Source of the DNA: an uncultured Atopobium sp.
Lineage (GTDB): Bacteria > Actinomycetota > Coriobacteriia > Coriobacteriales > Atopobiaceae
Reading direction: 5' to 3'
NCBI GenBank assembly: GCA_947252455.1
Contig: CAMXVQ010000053.1
Location: 1 to 5,032, forward strand
DNA: 5,032 nt
A program made the position numbers and the translations under genes. The notes under the pieces were generated by a model. It was given only the letters and a program-made list of their open reading frames with translations, was not told the DNA's origin and did not search any database. Shown here piece by piece: positions 1 through 4,743 of the stretch (position 1 is the stretch's first letter; each line of letters starts with the position of its first letter).

Positions 1-365
1 TCGCGTATACCAACAGGACTATGTGGGTCTTTGATAACTGCTATAACATACGCGCTTACACCTAAAATGTAGTAGACTACGTAGCAGAGCATGGCATATA
101 TAACCCAATCGGTGTTAACGCCTTGAAGAGCTTCAATAAATTCGTCTAGCTGACCTGAAAATACCAGATAAAGAAGATATGCTACCCCAACAGCACATAA
201 AAATAGTAAGCTCTTACGAACAAGAGACATACTTTGCTGTTCTGCTTGTTCTTGGTTCTCGCTTACACTTGATGATGCTGATACGCGTATCGAAACTTTT
301 TTTGCTGCGCGATTTTTTACATCACGAGTTGTTTTGCTTTGACGAGTTGCCTGTGGCTGTTGCAA
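1..365 (-). CDS. Flippase-like (UPF0104/MprF transmembrane-region) integral membrane protein, N-terminal part
   Basis: The first 121 residues are present; the gene continues beyond base 1. A TTG start at 365 is chosen because AAAGGAGG lies 7 nt upstream and no better-placed start exists; the first in-frame ATG is codon 46. Residues 1-50 are a polar, Lys/Arg/Gln/Ser-rich cytoplasmic tail. A first membrane segment (about 52-70, LLFLCAVGVAYLLYLVF) is followed by an amphipathic stretch (GQLDEFIEALQGVNTDW) and a second membrane segment (about 86-111). The part ends in the loop IKDPHSPVGIR. This order of segments resembles the YbhN/AglD/MprF-type 'lysylphosphatidylglycerol synthase TM region' family, whose members flip or modify membrane lipids or glycolipid precursors. 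I recall similar DPxSPVGIR loops in coriobacterial members, but this is from memory. It follows mnmA by 87 nt on the same strand with no clear terminator, so co-transcription is possible. The substrate is unknown and the family call is moderately sure. Confidence 0.65.
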   Translation of the reverse strand, partial: MQQPQATRQSKTTRDVKNRAAKKVSIRVSASSSVSENQEQAEQQSMSLVRKSLLFLCAVGVAYLLYLVFSGQLDEFIEALQGVNTDWVIYAMLCYVVYYILGVSAYVIAVIKDPHSPVGIR

Positions 366-372
366 GGTAGCA

Positions 373-380
373 CCTCCTTT
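373..380 (-). promoter_or_regulatory. Strong Shine-Dalgarno site that decides a TTG start
   Basis: Read on the minus strand, AAAGGAGG sits 7 nt before the TTG at 365. This near-perfect anti-16S match is the reason for accepting the rare TTG start of the flippase-like gene instead of the ATG 45 codons further in. Confidence 0.75.
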
Positions 381-452
381 CGTGTGTGTTTGTGCTCTGT
401 AGGCTTTTGTAGAACAGATGCTCAACAGGTTTATATTTTACCGCATGTTCTT

Positions 453-1685
453 TTAACACCACGAAAGATGCAGGGGTTGCTTTTGAATTATGCCGCCACC
501 TACACAAATTTTTCCTTGATAGATAACAGCACTTTGTCCTGCAGCAATTTTTGGCACAGCACTTTCAAAATACAGCTCTATTTTATGATCATGTATTGGT
601 TTTACATGCACATCTTGAAGTTTTCCGGTATGACGAAGGCGGACTTGATATAGGGCGTGTTCGTCGATTGATTCATTAAGAAGGTATACGTCGTCTAATA
701 CCATGGTTTGGCACCATAAATCAGGGCATTGGGTATTGGCAGTAACATATACACGATTTTTTTCGGTATCGGTACCAACAACATAGCGTGCAGGTCCTCC
801 ACCCAAATTTAATCCTTTGCGCTGGCCAACGGTGTACAGAAACGCTCCGTCATGATGACCTAAAACATTACCAGTTTCCCATTCAATAATGTCACCTGCA
901 CGTTTGGAAAGTGTGTCAAGTAAAAACGTGCGTATGCCTACCTCACCAATAAAACAAATACCGTCCGAATCTGGTTTTGATTCTATGCCCAAGCCACGTG
1001 TAGCACACATTTGGCGAACAATTTCTTTAGACGTAATCGATCCGATGGGGAATATAGTTTTTTCAAGCAAGGAAGGTTTTACACGCCAAAGAAAATATGT
1101 CTGATCTTTATGTTCGTCTGCTGCTCGTAACAGATGTACGTTGTTTTGACTATCGGTATAGACACGTGCATAATGTCCCGTTGCAATAAAATCTGCTCCG
1201 TGCTCAAAGGCACGCGTTGCAAAGGTACCAAACTTTACCGTTTGATTGCACATCACATCAGGATTTGGTGTAAATCCGTGCTGATATGCATTTATGAGGT
1301 AGTCTACTACTGTTTCTTTGTACTCTTTTTCGCAATCCCACACTTCTAGGGTAAGGCCTAATTTAACAGCAAGTCGCTCTGCATCCGCTAGATCATCTGC
1401 CCATGTGCACTTAAAGCCTGGTAAATCGCGCGACCAGTTGCGCATGTAGATTGCTTTAACGTCATACCCCCATTCTTGGAGCAAGGCAGCAGATAATGCC
1501 GAATCTACGCCACCACTCATACCAAGATATACGCGCGCGCCGAAAGGAGCGTATGAAGGGCGTGCAGGCATTTCTTGAGCCGAGGTAATTACGGTATTGA
1601 GCAGGGTGTCTAAATCTGCGTCAGGTTTTAGCGGGGAAGGCGTATCAAGGGGTGTGTCTGTTTCGTGTGGTGTATTTGTTACCAT
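453..1685 (-). CDS. mnmA: tRNA-specific 2-thiouridylase MnmA
   Basis: This cytoplasmic enzyme adenylates U34 of Lys, Glu and Gln tRNAs and replaces the 2-oxygen with sulfur. From the ATG at 1685 it is 410 aa. Visible landmarks are the PP-loop SGGVDS (57-62), the MRNW segment (81-84), PNPDVMCN with the nucleophilic Cys146 (E. coli Cys102), ATGHYAR (168-174), KDQTYFL (193-199), DGICFIGE with the second catalytic Cys244 (E. coli Cys199), GQRKGL (287-292) and a C-terminal barrel ending in GQSAVIYQGKICVGGGII. All key residues are present. The start is uncertain. The frame stays open to a GTG at 1745 (430 aa), 24 nt behind the desulfurase stop but without a visible ribosome site. The ATG at 1685 has only a weak GGA 7 nt upstream. 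An ATG at codon 39 of this version would give a length close to E. coli MnmA. The upstream gene encodes the probable sulfur donor. Confidence 0.95.
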   Translation of the reverse strand: MVTNTPHETDTPLDTPSPLKPDADLDTLLNTVITSAQEMPARPSYAPFGARVYLGMSGGVDSALSAALLQEWGYDVKAIYMRNWSRDLPGFKCTWADDLADAERLAVKLGLTLEVWDCEKEYKETVVDYLINAYQHGFTPNPDVMCNQTVKFGTFATRAFEHGADFIATGHYARVYTDSQNNVHLLRAADEHKDQTYFLWRVKPSLLEKTIFPIGSITSKEIVRQMCATRGLGIESKPDSDGICFIGEVGIRTFLLDTLSKRAGDIIEWETGNVLGHHDGAFLYTVGQRKGLNLGGGPARYVVGTDTEKNRVYVTANTQCPDLWCQTMVLDDVYLLNESIDEHALYQVRLRHTGKLQDVHVKPIHDHKIELYFESAVPKIAAGQSAVIYQGKICVGGGIIQKQPLHLSWC

Positions 1686-1769
1686 AAGCTTATCCGTTCT
1701 AGGTGTTTGATGTGGACATTGTTTGTAAAATATACGTTTAAACACATGCGCATGAAAACTGTTAATGCG

Positions 1770-2987
1770 TTATGCAGTAGTATGAAGCGCTGTTACAGAT
1801 TCATTATTCATTCTTTCGCATATGATTTTGTCAGTAAGGTTAAGGCGATGCATTTCAGAGTTAACTGCCTTTTCTATACTAGAAATTGCATAGGTTATTT
1901 CTTCTTGAGTCGTGTGCTTTCCAAGGGTAATTCGCAAGGATCCCTGTGCTATGTATTCTGGTATTCCAAGTGCTTTGAGTACGTGGGAAATTTTCATCTT
2001 GCTAGCTGCACATGCAGAACCTGTTGCAACGTAGACGCCCATACTTTCCAATAAAATAATAAGGCGACGTGCTTCTAGATAGGGAAATGATATGTGTAAC
2101 AACCCTGGTAAGCGATGTCGATCGTTGCGAGGGCCCGAAATTACCGCGCATTTGAATAAACGAGTTAATTGTTTTTGCATAAAATTTCTATTGCGCTTAA
2201 GTTCTTGAAGTCCTGAACTTGTTCGATATTGTTGAGCGAGTTCTAAAGCTTTGGCAAATGCTATGGTACCTGCAACATTTTCGGTACCAGAACGCATGCC
2301 GCCTTCTTGTCCGCCACCTAAAATCTGTGGTTTGAGCGCAACGTTTGGCGATACGTACAAAAGCCCAACCTGTTTTGGTCCATAAATTTTAGCCGCCGAT
2401 AAGGTCATAAGGTCTACGCCTAATGAGGACACATTAACCGAGCAGGTAAGAGCTGCTTGAGATGCATCACTATGAAAGAACAAAGGAGTTGTCTCATGAT
2501 GAGCAAGCCTGCGGTAACGTTCTTGTTGGATAACTTTAGCAAGCTCTCGTAGCGGCTGTATTACGCCAATTTCGCCATTTGCATATTCTATAGAAACCAG
2601 TTGTGTCTGCGGTGTAAGGGCTTGTTGGAGGTTCTCAGGTGTAATAAATCCCTCTTTTGTGGGACGCAGCAGCGTATGTTCGCGCTGATCAACGCATGCC
2701 AAGATGCTATCGTGCTCAAGCGAATCAGAAATCACAGGACCAGTTACACATGCTAAAGCAAGATTATTTGCCTCTGTTGCGCCTGCCGTCATGACTATTG
2801 ATGCGCTTTTTGTACCAAGTGTTTGTGCAATATGTGTTTTTGCATTATTGAGATCTTGCCGAATTTGTCGCGCTACACAATACGAAGCTGAAGGATTGTA
2901 AAACTTTTGAGTAAAGTAGGGGAGTTGTGCCTCGTAAACCTCTTTATCCATAGGGGTTGCTGCTGCGTAGTCAAGATAAACTTCCAT
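1770..2987 (-). CDS. Cysteine desulfurase (IscS/NifS family, probable sulfur donor to MnmA)
   Basis: A PLP enzyme of the aminotransferase class V fold that converts cysteine to alanine and carries the sulfur as a cysteine persulfide. The 405 residues are full length for the family. Visible are the N-terminal VYLDYAAATP, TAGATEANN (67-75), the PLP-stacking His92 in LEHDS, Asp174 and Gln177 in SDASQA, the Schiff-base Lys200 in SAAKIYGPK, GGGQEGGMRSGTEN (224-237) and the catalytic Cys326 in TGSACAAS. Lys200 is preceded by Ala199, where E. coli IscS has His205. The ATG at 2987 has AAAGGA 6 nt upstream. The gene lies directly before mnmA on the same strand, as the dedicated desulfurase YrvO does in Bacillus. 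I infer that its main job is sulfur supply for tRNA thiolation, with a possible extra role in Fe-S assembly. The symbol is left blank because iscS, nifS and yrvO types cannot be separated by eye. Confidence 0.93.
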   Translation of the reverse strand: MEVYLDYAAATPMDKEVYEAQLPYFTQKFYNPSASYCVARQIRQDLNNAKTHIAQTLGTKSASIVMTAGATEANNLALACVTGPVISDSLEHDSILACVDQREHTLLRPTKEGFITPENLQQALTPQTQLVSIEYANGEIGVIQPLRELAKVIQQERYRRLAHHETTPLFFHSDASQAALTCSVNVSSLGVDLMTLSAAKIYGPKQVGLLYVSPNVALKPQILGGGQEGGMRSGTENVAGTIAFAKALELAQQYRTSSGLQELKRNRNFMQKQLTRLFKCAVISGPRNDRHRLPGLLHISFPYLEARRLIILLESMGVYVATGSACAASKMKISHVLKALGIPEYIAQGSLRITLGKHTTQEEITYAISSIEKAVNSEMHRLNLTDKIICERMNNESVTALHTTA

Positions 2988-3071
2988 GGTGTCCTTTTAT
3001 ATGTTAATGTAAGCGTTTTAAGGTATGCATATGGCTGATTATGCCTGTTGCACGTCTGTCATATGTTTGTA

Positions 3072-3077
3072 ATTATA
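3072..3077 (-). promoter_or_regulatory. Probable -10 box of the desulfurase-mnmA operon
   Basis: The minus strand reads TATAAT here, an exact sigma70 consensus, about 85 nt before the desulfurase ATG. This would give a leader of roughly 78 nt. No good -35 lies at 16-18 nt (the bases there are CACGCT-like), so it is either an activator-dependent or weak promoter or a chance match in AT-rich DNA. Confidence 0.35.
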
Positions 3078-3091
3078 CATGATGAAAGGGT

Positions 3092-3167
3092 TTAAGCGTG
3101 CATGTTGGTAGTTGTCACGCATTTTTCAGAGACTTAGTAGTTTTAGGTAGTGTTCGACTTAAGCGTG
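3092..3167 (+). repeat. Short direct repeat TTAAGCGTG, two copies
   Basis: TTAAGCGTG occurs at 3092-3100 and again at 3159-3167, with starts 67 nt apart. A shorter TAAGCGT lies at 3010-3016. All are in the desulfurase upstream region and flank its likely -10 box. They could be binding sites for a regulator of that operon, but the match is short and may be chance. Confidence 0.25.
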
Positions 3168-3229
3168 TAGTTAACCGTTTTTATTACAGCTGACTTTATT
3201 CAGTACTGCAACAAGTCTTGGAAATAGGA

Positions 3230-3258
3230 TTGACAGCGAGCTGTAGGGGTCTTACAAT
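3230..3258 (+). promoter_or_regulatory. Strong sigma70-type promoter for the tetR transcript
   Basis: A perfect -35 TTGACA (3230-3235), a 17-nt spacer and a -10 TACAAT (3253-3258, 5 of 6) form the best promoter in the window. Transcription should begin near 3264-3266, about 150 nt before the tetR ATG. The palindromic operator at 3273-3287 begins about 8 nt downstream of the predicted start, where a bound repressor would block initiation or early elongation. Confidence 0.8.
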
Positions 3259-3265
3259 TCTAACT

Positions 3266-3388
3266 ATGCAAACTGAACAATGTTCAGCATGTGTACCAGC
3301 GATTAATAGCCGCATCGCTTTTCTGTCGCAAGAGCACGCGCAAACACCCACAAGTTGTAGATGTTCTGTTTGTGGCAGACAGAAATAA
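3266..3388 (+). CDS. Possible leaderless small cysteine-rich peptide (40 aa), upstream of tetR
   Basis: ATG at 3266 to TAA at 3386-3388 gives 40 codons. The ATG lies 8 nt after the end of the -10 box, that is at the predicted transcription start, and there is no Shine-Dalgarno site, so translation would have to be leaderless. The peptide begins MQTEQCSACVPAINS and ends SCRCSVCGRQK. Its cysteines are 6, 9, 31, 33 and 36, a CxxC near the start and CxCxxC near the end, a spacing that could bind metal or sense thiol stress. It ends 27 nt before the tetR ATG. No family is recognised and no membrane segment is seen. The palindrome lies inside codons 3-8 and itself supplies the Gln-Cys-Ser codons, so part of the cysteine pattern comes from the operator sequence. 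It may be an uncoded structured leader instead. Confidence 0.3.
   Translation: MQTEQCSACVPAINSRIAFLSQEHAQTPTSCRCSVCGRQK
3273..3287. promoter_or_regulatory. Palindromic operator 1 (TetR-type), upstream of tetR
   Basis: CTGAACAATGTTCAG is a perfect inverted repeat with 6-nt arms around AAT. Its 13-bp core TGAACAATGTTCA (3274-3286) recurs exactly at 4036-4048, upstream of the next gene. It lies just downstream of the predicted transcription start, consistent with autorepression by the TetR protein encoded next. That TetR repressors bind such short palindromes is established; this particular pairing is inference. Confidence 0.75.
3320..3385 (+). promoter_or_regulatory. Possible nested RNA stem-loop in the tetR leader
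   Basis: Bases 3320-3327 (TTTCTGTC) can pair perfectly with 3378-3385 (GACAGAAA). Inside this, CCACAA at 3348-3353 pairs with TTGTGG at 3370-3375, extendable by two G-U pairs. No T-run follows, so it is not an intrinsic terminator, and it does not cover the tetR ribosome site at 3405-3410. Translation of the overlapping small reading frame would melt it. It may be a structured leader or may be chance. Confidence 0.25.
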
Positions 3389-3415
3389 AGATTATACATA
3401 CGTAGGGAGGTGAAA

Positions 3416-3979
3416 ATGAATACAGCTATAACTTCAAGAGAAGAGATACTTACTGTTTGTCGTAAGCTAGTTGCCACGTCAGGTTTGGCTGCTGTCAATA
3501 TGAGAACAGTAGCACAACACTGTCATGTGGCGTTAGGCTCGCTGTATTATTATTTCCCTTCTAAAGATGAACTTTTATTGGCAACTGTGGAGAGTGTTTG
3601 GGATGATATTTTTAACTGTGAAAAATTAGCTCAAGCAGATTTACCTTTTGATTGCTATATTACGAATTTCTTTGAGCATCTTAAGCAGTCAATCCTGAAA
3701 TATCCCAATTTCTTTACGGTCCATTCGCTCAGTTTTTCTACGCGAGGGCAGGCAAAGGGACAAAAGACGATGCAAAACTATTTTGCGAAGATGAAAGCAA
3801 ATATGCTGCAGGTTTTGCAAAAAGATCAGGATGTACAACCAGACGTATTCGCTGATGGCTTTACGGAAGATGAATTTGTTGATTTTATTATTATGCATAT
3901 GATTTCTCTGATGCTGCAAAAGGATTTTAATTATACGGTTTTGATCGAGATAATTAGACGCATTATTTACTGCAATTAA
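3416..3979 (+). CDS. TetR/AcrR-family transcriptional repressor
   Basis: A cytoplasmic DNA-binding repressor of 187 aa, normal for the family. The N-terminal helix-turn-helix is plain: ILTVCRKLVATSGLAAVNM (helix 1 region, 11-29), RTVAQHCHVALGSLYYYF (30-47) with the typical GSLYYYFPSKDELL end (41-54). The C-terminal part (about 55-187) is helical, hydrophobic and family-variable, so the ligand cannot be predicted. ATG 3416 is chosen, 5 nt after GGGAGG; the GTG at 3410 overlaps that site. Transcription probably starts from the strong promoter at 3230-3258. The palindrome in front of this gene and the identical one in front of the next gene suggest that it represses itself and the membrane-protein pair downstream. 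The composition is AT-rich (33-40% GC in three 60-nt blocks counted), below the minus-strand genes. Confidence 0.92.
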   Translation: MNTAITSREEILTVCRKLVATSGLAAVNMRTVAQHCHVALGSLYYYFPSKDELLLATVESVWDDIFNCEKLAQADLPFDCYITNFFEHLKQSILKYPNFFTVHSLSFSTRGQAKGQKTMQNYFAKMKANMLQVLQKDQDVQPDVFADGFTEDEFVDFIIMHMISLMLQKDFNYTVLIEIIRRIIYCN

Positions 3980-4026
3980 GAATTTTCTCGCTTTTTCTTT
4001 TGGATGCGCGGAGAAAATTTTATTTT
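3979..4026 (+). terminator. Possible intrinsic terminator after tetR
   Basis: AATTTTCTC (3981-3989) pairs with GAGAAAATT (4011-4019), extendable outward by a G-U and an A-T pair. Inside, GC/GC can also pair past one bulged G. The 3' side runs into TTTTATTTT. The stem is AT-rich and begins at the last base of the tetR stop codon. It would separate the tetR transcript from the membrane-protein gene at least in part, in line with the latter having its own operator. Confidence 0.45.
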
Positions 4027-4035
4027 GCACCAAAT

Positions 4036-4048
4036 TGAACAATGTTCA
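4036..4048. promoter_or_regulatory. Palindromic operator 2 (TetR-type), upstream of the membrane-protein gene
   Basis: TGAACAATGTTCA is identical to the core of operator 1; with the flanking CAAA and one variable base, 17 of 18 positions match. It lies 17 nt before the next ATG. The promoter is unclear. TTGCAC (4025-4030) and TATTAT (4049-4054) are 18 nt apart with the palindrome filling the spacer, but they would place the start inside the ribosome site GGAGG (4057-4061). A start upstream near 4033 would keep the ribosome site, but its boxes are poor. Either way a bound dimer should block transcription. Confidence 0.75.
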
Positions 4049-4065
4049 TATTATAAGGAGGAACT

Positions 4066-4743
4066 ATGCAAGCTGTTTTTGAAACAATTTTTGACGCCAC
4101 CTATTTGGCGGTAGTAATCTGTGCAGGTTTTAAGTTAATTACATCAGCTGGTGATATCAAACAATTTCGTTTGTTTGGGATTATGGCATTGGTTTTGGGT
4201 ATAGGAGATACTTTTCATTTGGTGCCAAGGATAATTGCCTTGAATACTTTAGGTACAGCAGCTTATCCAGTTGCCTTGGGTATTGGAAAATTGATCACAT
4301 CATTAACCATGACGCTATTCTATCTTTTGCTTTACTACGTTTGGCGTGAACGGTATCAGATTAAGCAGCAAAAGGGTTTAACGTTTTTGGTGTGGTTCTT
4401 GGTGGCGTTGCGAGGAATCTTGGTGCTTTTACCACAAAACGAGTGGCTGAGCTCACAACCTCCTTTAATTTGGGGGATTTATCGAAATATTCCTTTTACG
4501 CTCATAGGTTTACTGTTGCTTTTTCTGTTTTACCGTTTTGCTTCTCAGAAAAAAGATGCAGATTTCCGTTATCTTTGGGTGACGATCGCACTCAGTTTTG
4601 CTTTTTATCTGCCAGTAGTTGTTGCTTCTGGGACGTTTCCTGCAATCGGAATTTTGATGGTTCCAAAAACTTGTGCGTATTTGTGGATGGTCCAAATTGC
4701 TTATAAAGCTTGGAAAAAGGAGAGAAAGGACGTTTTATTATGA
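4066..4743 (+). CDS. Seven-segment integral membrane protein of unknown function
   Basis: The protein is 225 aa. The ATG at 4066 follows AAGGAGG closely. Hydrophobic segments lie at about 9-26, 36-59, 66-92, 105-122, 141-159, 169-188 and 191-213, consistent with seven membrane helices. The C-terminus is basic (WKKERK). No signal peptide or known enzyme motif is seen. A distinctive GDTFHLVPR (47-55) places a His, an Asp and an Arg in or at the end of helix 2; further features are PQNEW (123-127) and YRNIPFTLIG (139-148). I do not recognise a named family, so no function is given. Its stop codon overlaps the start of the DUF2871 gene by 4 bp, so the two are almost certainly co-translated and may act together. 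The operator just upstream suggests control by the preceding TetR protein. Confidence 0.88.
   Translation: MQAVFETIFDATYLAVVICAGFKLITSAGDIKQFRLFGIMALVLGIGDTFHLVPRIIALNTLGTAAYPVALGIGKLITSLTMTLFYLLLYYVWRERYQIKQQKGLTFLVWFLVALRGILVLLPQNEWLSSQPPLIWGIYRNIPFTLIGLLLLFLFYRFASQKKDADFRYLWVTIALSFAFYLPVVVASGTFPAIGILMVPKTCAYLWMVQIAYKAWKKERKDVLL

Larger units (their letters stand above)
2988..3415. other. Divergent intergenic region between the cysteine desulfurase gene and tetR
   Basis: This 428-nt stretch holds no conserved gene that I recognise. It contains a TATAAT box facing left (about 3077-3072), a strong rightward promoter (3230-3258), a palindromic operator (3273-3287), a possible 40-codon reading frame (3266-3388), a possible nested RNA stem (3320-3385) and the tetR ribosome site GGGAGG (3405-3410). 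The part from about 3100 to 3229 shows nothing assignable apart from one copy of a short direct repeat and the 8-bp palindrome CAGTACTG (3201-3208). Confidence 0.7.

Noticed and set aside
366..452. Terminator or promoter between mnmA and the flippase-like gene
   Set aside because: Only weak matches were found (TCTGT/ACAGA with a 13-nt loop and no T-run; an AAATATAAA stretch without a -35).
339..653. 104-aa open frame on the plus strand
   Set aside because: It is antisense to the end of mnmA and the start of the flippase-like gene, with no conserved character.
1665..2054. 129-aa open frame on the plus strand
   Set aside because: It is antisense to the clearly identified desulfurase and mnmA genes and is cysteine- and phenylalanine-rich in the manner of shadow frames.
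3273..3287. Reading the palindrome as a LexA/SOS box
   Set aside because: The Gram-positive SOS box has GAAC and GTTC separated by four bases; here the gap is three in both copies, and a TetR gene lies next door.
2988..3415. Riboswitch, T-box, tRNA or CRISPR in the intergenic region
   Set aside because: No conserved T-box sequence, tRNA-like fold, regular spaced repeats or familiar riboswitch core is visible.
3196..3498. 100-aa open frame on the minus strand
   Set aside because: It runs antisense through the strong promoter, the leader and the TetR N-terminus, has no ribosome site, and shows no recognisable protein features.
3410..3979. GTG at 3410 as the tetR start
   Set aside because: It overlaps the GGGAGG ribosome site. 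The ATG two codons later is correctly spaced from that site.
3689..4042. 117-aa open frame on the minus strand
   Set aside because: It is antisense to the TetR gene and its terminator, with shadow-type composition and no ribosome site.
4392..4706. 104-aa plus-strand frame inside the membrane-protein gene
   Set aside because: It is an out-of-frame overlap of a continuous membrane-protein reading frame that explains the DNA better.
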